A stretch of 64,000 nucleotides of DNA from Ulota crispa. Taxonomy: Eukaryota > Streptophyta > Bryopsida > Orthotrichales > Orthotrichaceae. The notes under the pieces were generated by a model. That model saw nothing but the letters and a program-made list of their open reading frames with translations, was not told the DNA's origin and made no database searches. Shown in pieces: positions 14,208 to 25,558 of the stretch (positions within the stretch are counted from its first letter, which is position 1; every line of letters starts with the position of its first letter). The stretch is from NCBI GenBank assembly GCA_963920765.1, contig OY987242.1:14966002-15030001 (forward strand), read 5' to 3'. The position numbers were made by a program, and so were the translations under genes.

Positions 14208-14458
14208 TTAACCCCTAAGCGCTCAACTTGTGGACAGTCATTTGGGGACCACACAAGGGTTTAGGGGGAAAAAAATGGGTGCAAGAGTGTGGAAATCGAG
14301 ATCCATGAAAATGTCTGATTGCAATGAAAACACCCAAGTACCCCATCTCTGCCTCTCCCCTTGTACAATATTGTAGCAATACAACCCATTACTATAACTA
14401 AAAGCTATTTTTCAAATCAAAGCATCAGGATCCTATCATTGGGGCGCTCAGGAGTTAA
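14208..14458. mobile_element. TTAA element G (short, 251 bp)
   Basis: Bounded by TTAA at 14208-14211 and 14455-14458. The left end CCCCTAAGCGCTC and the inward right end CTCCTGAGCGCCC match over the GCGC block. It is one of the short members of the TTAA family. It contains no ORF of note and is presumably a deletion derivative mobilised in trans. Confidence 0.6.
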
Positions 14459-15300
14459 CCATTTAACTTTGCCAATCACAACTTTAAGTCTCTTACACAC
14501 AAGTCAATTTGCCATTCACTAAACTCATTTGCATACATACAAAACACTTTGCCAAACCCTTATATTTAATTCATATAAGAAAACAATGACAATGCCAACC
14601 TTTGGTAGAAAAAAAAAAACGCAAAGATAAGTTGTCAAGCTTAAATGTTATTTAAAGTACAAATTGACAAGGGAAAATTAATCACTTCAAGATTAAAATA
14701 GAATGAAAACAAAAAACCATTACATAGGTTGTCTTGCTCTTCCAATTAGACTTGGCATTAAGCACAATTTTTTGCTCCTGCGGTCAAATTAGTTCTACTC
14801 CAAACTCTATTAGCTATCCCAACCATCTAATTGCCCATTTTTGTATTATTATACAAATTGACCTAATTTAACACATCAATTCCATATAGAATTGCTTAAA
14901 GATAATCTTTTTATCTTTTACAAGAAATTTTTTTAAAAATTGAAAAACAATACATTTACAATGATAGTTTTGTACAATGGTGCCTTGATAAGATGAAGGT
15001 ATTCAGACAGCATATTCATTTTGTGTAAGGAAAGCATTCATTTTAACCAAACCCATATTTTGTAACTTCCCAACCGCCAAGGACAGTCATCTCCTTCATC
15101 TTAGCTAAGCGTTTTTTCTTATAAAGGTTCATCTTAAAGAGGCACTACTGTATAATGAAATATAAGAAATACAAAGGAGCACTATAATCCTATATAATGT
15201 CTTGGAATGCCTTGTTGTCTAGTGAGTCCTACATGGGGTAAAGATAATTTGAAAGCTTGATAACTCCTACAGTAGATTGTACATTGAATACTACATATAG
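14459..15300. other. Intergenic, nothing recognised
   Basis: AT-rich sequence with no gene and no bounded element between TTAA element G and the CACTA-type MITE. Confidence 0.5.
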
Positions 15301-15303
15301 GTT

Positions 15304-15495
15304 CACTAGAAGAAAAACAAGGATAAACGACTGCCTCAAATTACAACGACTACATCACTAGAACTGCCTTGCAACTGCACAAACAATTGCACAACTACAA
15401 TCTAGTCGTGCAATTGTTGTGCAGTTGCAAGGTAGTTCTGGTGACCTAGTCGTTGTGATTTGTGGCAGTCGTTTATCCTTGTTTTTCTTCTAGTG
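15304..15495. mobile_element. CACTA-type MITE, 192 bp
   Basis: A near-perfect palindrome beginning CACTAGAAGAAAAACAAGGA and ending with its complement TTCTTCTAGTG. It is flanked by a 3-bp duplication, GTT at 15301-15303 and GTT at 15496-15498. CACTA termini with a 3-bp TSD define the CMC/EnSpm superfamily. The arms are about 90 bp, so the element would fold into one long hairpin if transcribed. Confidence 0.75.
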
Positions 15496-15498
15496 GTT

Positions 15499-16361
15499 GC
15501 CTTAATTAGGTTGCCTTACCTAAATAAGTTACCTCATGACTCATCACTTGGTCACTTGGAGAAACATGCAACTCTTTAAATACTTGGATTTCTCATGGTT
15601 TACGTCTTGGACACAACTAATTAGTTTTTGTGCAACTTCATTGATGTTGCCAAGCCCTTTAAACAAATTCTTCGTTATCGTGATTTTTGATGAAAGTTAT
15701 TGTAGCAATAGTAATATTTATATAGTGTGAAATGTCAAGAAATGAGTGTGGGACAAGGCAACCTAAACGCAATATTCTCAGTGTACAGATTATGGGTCGA
15801 TTTCTATACCGTGTAAGAATTAGGGTTTAGGGAGCCATGTACTGAGGAACAAAAAGGGAATTGGCTGCGTACGTGGAATTCCAAAGCCCCCGAAAAAAGG
15901 CTCCAAGTATTTCCACGTTTAGTCAAAGACTCGGATAAACATACGATTTTTCTTACAGTAGTAACTACACGCCACCAGCAAATGAATATTTTTCTTTTCA
16001 AATTCAATTCAAAAGAAATTGATCCTGGCCGGAAACAAACAGAATGACCACCATTTCCATCACTATCCACTAAGCTTATAACTTACCTTCTCCAGCAGGC
16101 TCCCTAATTGCGATCTTGCAGGCGGCCTCGGTCGCTCCGCCCAACTAGCTTCGTCCTTTGGGATCATCTCCTGGTGGTGGGCGGAGTAGTTTGCATGCGA
16201 TCAAGTTTTAGCAATAGCTCCCTTTAGGCATTGTCTGTACGTCATTTGCTTTGGTGGGGTTGTACAATCTTGCGTGCGACGGAGTTTCCCATGTGACCCT
16301 CCCCCCTGTTTTGTTTGAGTTATTTAGGCGATCAGCGTGTATTGGAGGCAGCGATCGAGCA
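15499..16361 (+). promoter_or_regulatory. Upstream region and probable 5' leader of pyruvate kinase
   Basis: The region between the CACTA MITE and the pyruvate kinase start codon. It contains a telomere-like TTAGGGTTTAGGG motif at about 15822-15834 (a telo-box-like sequence common near plant transcription starts). A GC-rich stretch with CCGCCC/GGGCGG motifs lies at about 16130-16190, directly before the gene. No TATA box was convincingly assigned. Exact transcription start and leader are not determinable here. Confidence 0.35.
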
Positions 16362-19300
16362 ATGGCGCACGCACTCGGAGTTTGCTCGTCACGAGGCGTG
16401 GACGTGGTGGTGGGCGCATTTGTTGATCAGGGAGGCAGCAATGGCGGCGGTCGTTACAATGCGGGGCTGTCAAAACTTTGGGGAGGAAGCAGAAGAAGCA
16501 CAACAACAACAACAGCAACGAGGTCGTTGAAGCTGCGTGGGCGCGGAGTAGTAGTTCCAGTGACAGCGATTGTGAGCAACAACAGCGCCGTGAATTTGAA
16601 GCCTGTGGAGGAGGCGGAGCTGCTACAGCAGCAGGACGAGGAGGCGGAGGTGACGAGGTGGCCGGGGGAACGGCGGGGCTTCGAGGTGGACACGCGCATT
16701 GAGGAGGAGTTGAGGGAGAGCGGGGGGTATCGGAATGTGCGGAGGACGAAGCTCATCGCCACCATCGGCCCCGCGTGTTGCTCGTACGAGCAGTTGGAGG
16801 TGCTGGCGTCTGCCGGGGTCAACATCGCCAGGCTCAACATGTGCCATGGCACGCACGACTGGCACCGCCAGGTCATCCGGAACTGCCGCAAGTTGCAGCG
16901 AGAGCAAGGCTACGGCATCACCGTCATGATCGACACCGAGGGCAGCGAGGTTCACATGGGCGACCTCGGCGGATTGTCGTCTGCCAAGGCCGAGGTGGGC
17001 TTAATTTGTTTGCACCCCCCACCCCCATCCTTGGAAATAGCTAGATTTTCAAATTTGCTTAACATGTCACATTCTTCACATACAGGCTAATGTTTTAAAG
17101 GAAAATTTCATGGATACCCCTGAAGTTTGCAATATTTGCATAAATACCCCTGAAGTTTGCAATATTTGCATAGATACCCCTGAAGTTTGCAATATTTACA
17201 TAGATACCCTCCTTTTTCAGAAATTGCACAAATACCCTTGGTTTTTGCATAGATACCCCTGCTTTTTCAGAAATTACACAGATAATCTTGGGCCAAAAAA
17301 TTCAGGCGTTTGTTTGTTTTGTTGTGCATGCCACTTCCCTTCTTCCTTTGTGTGCGCGTTGCTACTTTTTTCTTTCATTACATTTCCTTCTTCAACATTG
17401 GTCATCAACATTGGTCATGAAGGTAGTACGAGTACACAACAAATAAATGCCTAAAAATCATGGTCCAAGGATATTTGTGTAATTTCTGAAAAAGCAGGGA
17501 TATCTGTGTAAATATTGCAAACTTCAGGGGTATCCATGAAATTTTCCCTTTGCATAACATGTCACATTCTTCACATACAAGGCTAATGTTTTAACCAGAG
17601 GGAAGTAAACTTTTATCTCATGTTTTTGTTCGAGTGTGCAGGATGGCGAAGAGTGGTGTTTCACCGTGCGAAAGTTTGGCGATTCGTTACCTGAATTCAC
17701 TCTCCCAGTCAACTACGAAGGCTTTGCCGAAGGTACTTTTCCACAACCTCTCCTCCAATTAGGTCATGTCCAAAACGCACGTAAAAATGCTCTTGTCACA
17801 TTTGACATGCACACGATTAACCCCAGATTCAGCATTGCTACGTGTTGGTCAAAAACTTAGTAAAATTGAACAGATGAGACTAAAAAATTGCAAAAGAGAC
17901 CATGAAGTCCAAGTTAGACCTTTTTGGGGGTAAGAGTGAGCGAGAATGCTATTTTTTTCCTTAAGAGATATTTGGGATATGGGCTGTACAGATGTGAAGA
18001 CTGGCGATGAGTTGGTAGTAGACGGGGGAATGGTGAGGTTTGAGGTTGTGGAGAAGGTGGGTCCAGACGTGAAGTGCAAGTGCACTGATCCTGGAATGCT
18101 TCTGCCGTGTGCCAATCTGAGTGTATGGCGAGCTGGCCACATGGTGAGAGAGAAGAGTGCAACGCTCCCTACTATTTCTGCAAAGGTAAAAAACTTCGCT
18201 TCATTGCATTTCTCCACTTCCACCTTCTCTGCATTTTCTTGAGCTTAGATTTATAAAAAAATAAATAATAATTCGGTGTTGCAGGACTGGGTTGATATTG
18301 ACTTCGGCATATCCGAGGGCGTGGATTTCATCGCTGTGTCGTTCGTGAAATCCTCTGAGGTCATTAAGCATCTCAAGAGTTATGTTGCTGCTCGGTCTCC
18401 AGACAGGTATTATATTTTGCAATGCTCTTGTATAGATATAGTCTTTTTCCTTCTTGCCTTTTCAAAAGTTCTCAGTGGTTTTTGCAAAATTCGAATGCAG
18501 GGCCATTGGTGTCATTGCCAAGATTGAAGACGCGGACTCTCTCAGATGTTTGGAGGACATTATTCGTGTTTCGGACGGAGTTATGGTTGCCAGGGGAGAC
18601 CTTGGGGCTCAGTTGCCACTGGAGCAAGTTCCATCTGTGCAACAAGCTATTGTGGATGCTTGTCGACACCTCAACAAGCCTGTGATTGTTGCATCACAGC
18701 TGCTGGAGTCCATGATCGAGTATCCTACACCCACTCGAGCAGAGGTAAAAGGGCTTCTCTCTCCCCACTCCTTTTTAAATGTTTGGTTTTTTTTGCCTTT
18801 CTGCCTTTTTTACCCCTTGTTCAGATTTAGTCCAATTTTGATCACGTTTGCCATGTGAAGTACAGGTGGCAGATGTGTCGAATGCCGTGAGGCAGAAGGC
18901 TGACGCCCTGATGCTGTCTGGCGAGTCAGCCATGGGCCTGTATCCTCAAAAGGCCATTGACGTCTTGAGAGGAGTGAGTTTGCGCATGGAGCAGTGGAGT
19001 CGTGAGGAGGGCCATGCTGAGGCGGTTGCATTACCCGAGATTTCAACCACTCAAACTGGAAGAACGTCAGAACAGATCTGCAACTCTGCGGCGCAGATTG
19101 GTAAACTTTTTTTTATGACTGCACCCATTAATTATCCTTATGAGGGCATCTTCTTCTCGACCTTTTAAAGTCCAAAAACCATTTTGTTTTTTTCAGCCCT
19201 TGCACAAGGAAATAAGTACCCTTACTACTTCACTTATGCAAAAGTTGTCAACTTTTCAAAACCCTCGATGTATCATTGTTTGTTTCCAGAAAGCCGTTGT

Positions 19301-19972
19301 TCTTGTTTCTAGCTGTTTTTGGCACCTTTTTTCGTAACATTCTTGAGGAGCTGCCTGAGCACCCTTAGTATCAATCAGTAAGGCGTTTTAAACATCTGCT
19401 GGTTTCTCACTGAAATCTATTATTTGAACACGGTTTTCTCCGCCTTTTTTCTTCACAGCAATAGAAGAACTGTGAGTTCTCACGGTAGTTTCAAAAGCTA
19501 GTTTCTTGTTTGTTTGTTTGTTTGTTTGTCTTCTTTATTTGTATTTCATGACAAAAAACCAGAGTTTGAATCAGAAAAAAGTCAGTTTTTTGAGGATTTG
19601 AAAAAGGATGTGGATTTTTTGATTTTTGTATGTGCTTGTTGTGCAGCGAACAAGCTGGGAGCGGATGCCATATTTGTGTACACGCGGCGAGGGTACATGG
19701 CATCGCTGCTGTCAAGGAACCGCCCGGATTGCCCCATCTTCGCCTTCACGGAGTCGACGGACGTGATGCGGCGCATGGACCTCAAGTGGGGCGTGACGCC
19801 CTTCCAGTTCCCCTTCAGGAAGGACTTGGAGAGCAACCTGCTGCAGTCGGTGGCGCTGCTCAAGGCGCACGCCATGGTGAGCCCCGGCAACCTGGTGGTG
19901 GCCGTGTCCGACGTCTCCTCGTCCTCGCACTCGGGCATCCTGCAGTCCGTGCAAGTCCACATCGTCTCTTAG
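16362..19972 (+). CDS. PKP1: Plastidial pyruvate kinase, alpha (PKp1) type
   Basis: Catalyses phosphoenolpyruvate + ADP to pyruvate + ATP in the plastid, feeding acetyl-CoA for fatty acid synthesis. Coding exons are 16362-16994, 17642-17732, 17992-18185, 18285-18406, 18501-18744, 18866-19100 and 19647-19972. All introns are GT-AG and all phases agree, giving 614 aa. Residues 1 to about 75 are Ser/Thr/Arg-rich and suit a transit peptide. The barrel starts near 127 ([14 protein letters not shown]). Family-typical PKp1 changes are visible: RLNMCHGT for the usual Rx[15 protein letters not shown] for DTKGPEIR, and VASQLLESM with Ser412 where most kinases have the catalytic Thr. Catalytic Lys354 (IAKIE), Glu356 and Asp380 (VARGDLG) are present. 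An upstream in-frame ATG at 16251 would add 37 residues. I prefer 16362, which gives a transit-like N-terminus. Intron 1 carries a transposon. PKp1 in Arabidopsis works with a beta subunit, which is not in this window. Confidence 0.93.
17054..17099. repeat. Left copy of 46-bp direct repeat flanking intron element
   Basis: TTTGCTTAACATGTCACATT... to GCTAATGTTTTAAA. It is repeated at 17549-17595 with one substitution, one single-base indel and a different last base. It abuts the left end of the inverted-repeat element in pyruvate kinase intron 1. Confidence 0.85.
17100..17548. mobile_element. Inverted-repeat element in pyruvate kinase intron 1
   Basis: The left end GGAAAATTTCATGGATACCC and the inward right end match over at least 40 bp, including CCTGAAGTTTGCAATATTT. 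A second inverted block (CTGCTTTTTCAGAAATTACA) occurs near 17261 and its complement near 17475. The left arm also has about four tandem copies of a 30-bp unit (TGGATACCCCTGAAGTTTGC plus AATATTTGCA) at 17110-17215. The ORF at 17110-17454 is just this repeat translated. The element lies wholly inside intron 1 (16995-17641) with the same splice sites, so it need not harm expression. The GGGAAAATTT start resembles the 854-bp Mutator-like element at 57188, but the flanking repeat is far longer than 9 bp. Confidence 0.7.
17549..17595. repeat. Right copy of 46-bp direct repeat
   Basis: TTTGCATAACATGTCACATT... to GCTAATGTTTTAAC. It starts at the very last base of the intron element and duplicates 17054-17099. 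Confidence 0.85.
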
Positions 19973-22017
19973 AGCCCTTCCCTTCCCTTCTGCTCTTACT
20001 TTTGCTTTGCTTTGCTTTGTTGTAATGCCCCCCACTTTTATATATTCCTTTTTTTTGTAATTGAAGAAATTTTCTGTCTTTTTCCTGAAAAAACTGATAC
20101 AGCATTCGTCAAGTTAGTGTGGTATAATAGCAAGCAATAGGGGCAGGCACACCTTCACCCCGTTCTCAATGTTCAGAAAATGGGGTCGTGACACTCTCTC
20201 CTTGATCTGTGGAGGCCCCTATTCTTTGAAGATTGAGAAGTTTCTTTGGAGAAGAATGGGTGTGAAGAAGTTTTAGCACGTGAAATTTTACCAATGCAAG
20301 TCTCTTTTGTCTCTTTTTCACCTTGCTCTTCTTGCTTTCACTCTCCTTGTAGTTAGAGACCTTGCTTGAGTATGTGAATGCAACTTGTTTTCTTACTGCG
20401 TCACCATTTTCTAATTAAACTCATTCCCTATTCTCTACGGTTCACAAAAGGGGAGTCATACCTTCTTCAAGAGGAAGTGCTCTTTTTGGCTCCTATATCC
20501 ATTCCACAACGTCTCATTCTTCATAAAAGTTTCATTCTCTGAGAATATGTGTCTACCCCTAGTATTTGTGGAATTTGTATGGTACAACAGCAAGCAAGCA
20601 ATATTAGGGGCCTTTTCAAAGCTTGATCGGTAGGTCTCTTAGCAAAATCTGTTCTTTCTCTCTGCTCCTTTTTATCCCTCCTTTCTTACTGCGGTTTGAA
20701 AGTTGGTTTTCTTTGTCTTTTTCCTCGATTTCTTGAGCTCTCACTTGACAGCCCATGCCTGCACTTTTTCCTGTACCTTCGTGGGTGTGGAAAACTTTCT
20801 AGTTTCCTCATGAGAAAACGTGACTTTGCATAATGAAATTTTATTGTCTCTTGCAAAAACGCCTTGAGGAAATTTTGTGTTTCCTGAGATTTGAAACCTT
20901 CTCATGTGCAAAAGATTCTTAGATTCGTCACAATTGAACAAGATTTTGCGGAAAAGAAATAGGTTTTTCCTTCGACAAAACTGTCAATTTTGCAAGGACT
21001 TTAGAGACGTGGTTGAATACTGACCTTGTCGGTTTTGTTTGTATGACTCTATTTTTCATATAAATAGAGTTTTGAGTTAGTATAGTTGTATTTTATTCTT
21101 GCCATTCTAGCTCTCTTTTAAATATTATAGATATTTGGCTAATTACCTTAACACTGAAGCGTTTACAATATTCTAAAAGTTCAACTCGTTAAAGGGTTTC
21201 AAACCTTGGGTAAAACAAAAAAAACTACATTTTCTCATGAGCAAATCCAATAGTTTTGTGCACCTAGCAAGATGCACAAAAGTGCAAGAATGGACTTTTT
21301 TGCTTGAAAATTGAGGGTACACACAAGAAATTAGTTTTGAAACCATTGTGAAACAAGGATTTTTCTTTTGCACAAAGCAGCAAACAAAACAGAAAAATCT
21401 GGAGAAGTCTACCAAGATTTATAACCCCTTGTTTTCGGAAGTACATGTTTTATTTTTAAGTATGAAGGTCCATTCCCACTAGCATGTTGGACGCATCTTC
21501 TTGATGTAGTTTTGACTTTATTTCCAAAGTGAGTTCAAACAAGCATTCTTTACGTGCATTTTAGGAATGTAAGGAAGAATGCGTCAAGCAAATGCATTTT
21601 CCCACATGAAGCATTTCCCAATTTCTAGCAACCAATGAGGTGGTTCCATATGACCCCCAAAAGATGGGAATAACCATGTGGAGCCTTTTAGGTGGTGGGG
21701 TTATGAAACTTTCTTGTGTTTTTAATTTATACTTATGCTTCTGTATTCATGTTCATTTCTTAAACACTTCTTGTCAATGAGAATGAAATATTTGGTGATG
21801 CGTTTGGAATAGCGTTCATGACTGACAAGTTAGCCAGTGAAAGTGCGAGGGGCATGAGCAAAGCGTCTTGTGCTGATCATATTTGAACATTTCAAACAAC
21901 ATGTGATGTGTGTGCCCAACACTAGGGTCTCATATGCATGTGTAACTCCCTCCATAAGGCACCCTAATCAGTCCATTACACATCCATGGCATCATTATTG
22001 ATACGTAGGGCCCTTAT
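19973..22017. other. Pyruvate kinase 3' UTR and intergenic DNA
   Basis: Pyrimidine-rich sequence after the stop codon (19970-19972) is presumably 3' UTR to about 20100-20200. AATTGAAG and TTTTTTGTAA motifs lie around 20050, but no poly(A) signal can be assigned safely. The remainder has no recognisable gene. GCAAGCAAT-type short repeats recur near 20125 and 20590 beside GTATRAYAGCAAGC, suggesting an old local duplication. Confidence 0.45.
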
Positions 22018-22961
22018 AGCATTTCCATCTTATTTGCCAAATTTGACACTCTAAAAGTTTACATTTATTTTAAAGAGTTCTCAGATTTTTGCTCTTCATC
22101 GTTACTTATTAACCCGTCACCGTACAAGGAACCCAAACTGGGCCCTTCTGAATTTTTTATAGAGATGTGCAACCTTTCTTCAAGATTTTTTTTGGTGATT
22201 ATTATTATTTTAAAACTCTTATTGAAGTCTAGTTTTAGCATTAGGAGTTTGATTTTGAAAATGAATTAAAGTGATTTGTGTATTCAAGATTTTGTGCAAG
22301 GGTGTCCATTGCAATCTTCACTTTCTAGTGTTGAAGGCTCTTGGAAATGAGCCTCAAGTACACTAGAACTTGGAGAAAAAATCACGTTAAAAATTCAATT
22401 TAAAAAGTTGTAGAATAGACTTTGAGAAGCCATAAATTGATTGGGGTTATGCATGTTATACTTTACATACTCGTATTTTTTTGGTACCCTCAATTTTAGG
22501 TTTGAGATGCAAAAAGAGGATTGAAAGACTTCAAATCACTTTTGCAATTTTTAACACCCTCATGATCAAACATTATAATCTTTCAATCCATAAATGATAT
22601 TGTTGTGATTTCTTTTCCTATGTGATTTATAACATGTCTACTTTGAATTTGTATGGTTGGGCTTTAGAGAAAATTGATAAGATTGATCAAAATGCTGGCA
22701 TTTTGTTCACTTTCAATCAAATTTTGAAATACTCAAAAATTCCGTGGGCGGTGAGGGGTTAAATGAGTCTCATAAATAGTCAATTGATTAATCACTAAGT
22801 GAAAAATAGGATAAAGCTCATTAAATTTAGGATGAATAGTGTTTTCAAGGGTTGTTACTTAAGATTGAGTGTCATGAGAGCATTTTGAGGGGCTTGGAGC
22901 ACTCATTATTCAAGTATGGCAAGTATCACACCCTTAGCACATTAGAGTAGAGATGTTCAGA
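22018..22961. mobile_element. Harbinger-like GAGCATCTCC-family element, split by a TTAA element
   Basis: The left part (22018-22108) and right part (22763-22961) line up with the left and right halves of intact family members at 38315-38645, 29892-30200 and 43313-43616. Shared landmarks are a GCTCTTCA block, then CATAAATAGTCA, AGGATAAAGCTCA, GGATGAATAGTGTT and a GAGATGTTC end. The middle is TTAA element I. The ends are decayed (AGCATTTCC and AGAGATGTTC). Confidence 0.65.
22109..22762. mobile_element. TTAA element I, nested in a Harbinger-like element
   Basis: TTAA at 22109-22112 and 22759-22762. The left end CCCGTCACCG matches the inward right end CCCCTCACCG. Removing the element and one TTAA joins two halves of a transposon whose intact relatives exist in this window. 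TTAA is therefore the duplicated target and the borders are supported independently of the TIRs. No ORF inside is recognised. Confidence 0.75.
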
Positions 22962-23520
22962 GTCCTCAAATAACGTCAATCTAATGTAATCACTACATTC
23001 ATTGAAAAATCTATCACATTGATTTTTTTTTTGTTTCTTCATCAACATTTTAAAGATTTTTGTAAAGCATAGCAAGAAGTTTTGGTGTATACTAGATTCT
23101 CTCATGATGATAGCAACAACAATGCTCTTCCAAATAGTGATATGCAATAGTGATTAGAAGCAATGCCCTCCCTTATTTTGTAGCATTGTCATGGTCAAAA
23201 CTTGTTGTAAAAATTTGTGTTGGGGGATTCATTTTCAAGTTTGTGTGTTGGATTGACAAGGCTTGGAAACAAGTTGAAACAAAAAAAAGCTTGCAAGACT
23301 TGGCCTTGGATTTCTTAGTGGCAAGCTTCCTGGCAAGTGTCAATTGAAGAAGCCCTAACAGGGTTTTTTTTTTTTTTTTGAACTGTAGTTGTAGAGTAAA
23401 CATACAGACATGCCCTCTCAAGTGAGGTGGAAATCTCGAGGGATAGCATTGTACTTGTGCATTTCAAATCTTACTATTGTGAATCTGGCAATAAATCGCC
23501 AGAAAAAAAAAAAAAAACCC

Positions 23521-23623
23521 TGAGCCCTAAATGTTGAAGAAGCCCTAAATGTTGAAGAAGCCCTAAATGTTGAAGAAGCCCTAAATGTTGAAGAAGCCCT
23601 AAATGTTGAAGAAGCCCTAAATG
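23521..23623. repeat. 18-bp tandem repeat, about six copies
   Basis: Unit GCCCTAAATGTTGAAGAA, repeated almost without change. A degenerate seventh unit (GAAGAAGCCCTAACAGGG) lies upstream at about 23347. Because 18 is a multiple of 3, one minus-strand frame stays open and reads as repeated HLGLLQ. That is a by-product of the repeat length, not evidence of a gene. Confidence 0.9.
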
Positions 23624-24115
23624 TTTAGACCACTTCACGCTAGGAGTTGAGGTTGTGGTGGAGCCTTGTGTATGTCCCAATCTTATCTTCTTGTGGGTTG
23701 ATTTTTTGAAAATGACCTTAAAAGGTCATTACACTTGGAGTCAAGGCAAAAATAATTGAAAAGTACTTAAAGCTCAACACACAAGATTTAACAAGCTAAA
23801 GCCACAAGGCCAAGAATTAGGGCATCCAAAAATGATTATTCAATTATATGACCCCAATGTCTTTGTCCAAAAAATTGAAATATAGTTATTTAAATAAATA
23901 AATGAATTTAGATATTCAAAACCTCAAGGACTAAATAAAAGCCTCAATGGCTTTACTAAATCCCTTTCTTCATCCCTTTTCTTTCAAGGCTTGCACTAAT
24001 GGCTTTGACCTCAAAAAAAAATTGAACGCAAGAGAACTGCCCCATTAAGATGGAGAAGGCTGAAAATTTGGTTGAAACATCTCAGAGTATTCATGTCCAC
24101 AACTTCTGATGTAAA

Positions 24116-24406
24116 ATGGACCTCAGTTTGCTCACGGTTCCTAATCTTCCCACTAATCTTCTGCTCACTAGCAAAAGCAAAACAACACCTGAAAGTTCTC
24201 CTGAAGTGAAAGGAAGGAAGCCAGGTGGCAAGCGCTGGAGATTGACAGAGGAATGCGCTCTGATTAGATATTCCTCAACAGGGAATCCATTGTGGCACCC
24301 TGGTTTGCTCAGCAATCAGCATCTCACACCACCCGGCTCTCGAGCCTCGAGTCCTCGACATACGAAGACAGACAGACAGACGGGATCGATCGTATACCAC
24401 AATTAA
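24116..24406 (+). CDS. Unrecognised basic ORF
   Basis: A 96-codon frame starting with ATG. Its first 60 residues look protein-like (MDLSLLTVPNLPTNLLLTSK, then a basic KGRKPGGKRWRLTEE segment). The rest is low-quality and ends near a (CAGA)n-like tract at 24367-24382. I recognise no domain. It could be the first exon of a decayed gene, or chance. Confidence 0.15.
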   Translation: MDLSLLTVPNLPTNLLLTSKSKTTPESSPEVKGRKPGGKRWRLTEECALIRYSSTGNPLWHPGLLSNQHLTPPGSRASSPRHTKTDRQTGSIVYHN

Positions 24407-25558
24407 CCCGGCTATCCGATGTAAGACAGCCACATTTGATGTTTGAGTTCGACTATTCCTGATCAACCTATGAATGCGCGTCGCCATCCATGCTACCATA
24501 TCTCGATCAAAAACAAAAAAAATACACCATATTATTAAGTATTAATTAAGTAAATCAGGAAAAAAAGCAATTTGGGACTTTTGGATTTTGTCTTTTTTAA
24601 AGTAAATATGGTGGATTCTCTTTTTTTTTAAAACACCAAATCCAACAGTCTCAAAGTTGCATTTTCTCCCAATTTACTCAATATGGTGTTAGAAGCAGCA
24701 TTCACATTCACACTCTCTGACCAATGCACATGTTTCGATGAAGATCACCGAGTAAAACACAGCAGCACTAAATTGCCATCCGCGCTAGCTCTTTCCACAG
24801 TCCACAGTCCACAGCCGATCTACGTGCTGCTATCCTCCTCGGCCCAGCACCCACAGCGGCGTCTGGGTCCATCGTTGCAGTTGAACGGTTCTTGGCTTCT
24901 TGCCATTCTCGCATGATCCACGCCAGAATTGCTGCAGTCTTTGGTTTTATTCAAAGACATAATCACGCCAGAATTGACCGCCTCGTCACAGCCGTTTTAT
25001 TTAAGACTACGAAGGCATGGAAAAAAAACCCCTCGTGGGGAAAAAAGACGTCAAGGACTAGGAAGCCAAGGGAAGTTGTAAGTTGCAACAAATGCCGTTG
25101 ATAGTACACAATATCCATGTTCCGGAAGCAAGTCTAAACCAAGCTGCGCAGGACGAGAATGTCCAACTGCCGTCACTTCATTAGAGTTACCACATTCTAA
25201 ACTGGTAGGTACGAAGTGAGTGTGCTACTGCTACTTCACTGAAAGCGAATGGCCTTTCCAGCAGGATAAGAGTCAACTTACTATCCTCTTTGGCTATCAA
25301 ATCCATCAGTCACCACAGTAAACTTACTAATGCAGGCATGCCAGGCAGTGTCGAAGCTAAGGCTAAGTTTCCATCGAGGGCCTGGACTGGACGTCCGGCC
25401 TGACCGAGGCAGAGGAACAAAAATTTCTAAAATTTTCAAACTATGTACATATTAAAAAGCGACTTCCAGTCAAAGGACTAGGTGCTCTAGGCCTATTGGT
25501 CAAGTTTTACGGAGCCGGAGCTTGAACTTCTAAGCCCTTCAATAGAAATTGGCCCTAA

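Larger units (their letters stand above)
22963..25555. other. Intergenic, tandem repeat and weak ORFs
   Basis: Contains the 18-bp tandem array at 23521-23623 and a GC-richer portion at about 24040-25130 with two unrecognised ORFs. That GC-rich portion resembles gene-flanking DNA in this window, but I could not assemble a credible exon set. Confidence 0.4.

Noticed and set aside
15311..15495. Hairpin as a microRNA precursor
   Set aside because: The CACTA ends and the 3-bp target duplication explain the palindrome as a MITE; no mature-miRNA-like asymmetric region stands out.
16454..16955. Minus-strand ORFs of 110-145 codons over pyruvate kinase exon 1
   Set aside because: They mirror a GC-rich coding exon whose plus-strand frame is a clear pyruvate kinase; they have no family resemblance of their own.
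17110..17454. ORF reading repeated TPEVCNICI units
   Set aside because: It is the translation of the 30-bp tandem repeat within the intron transposon, not a protein.
23474..23680. ORF with HLGLLQ repeats
   Set aside because: Created by an 18-bp minisatellite whose length is divisible by three.
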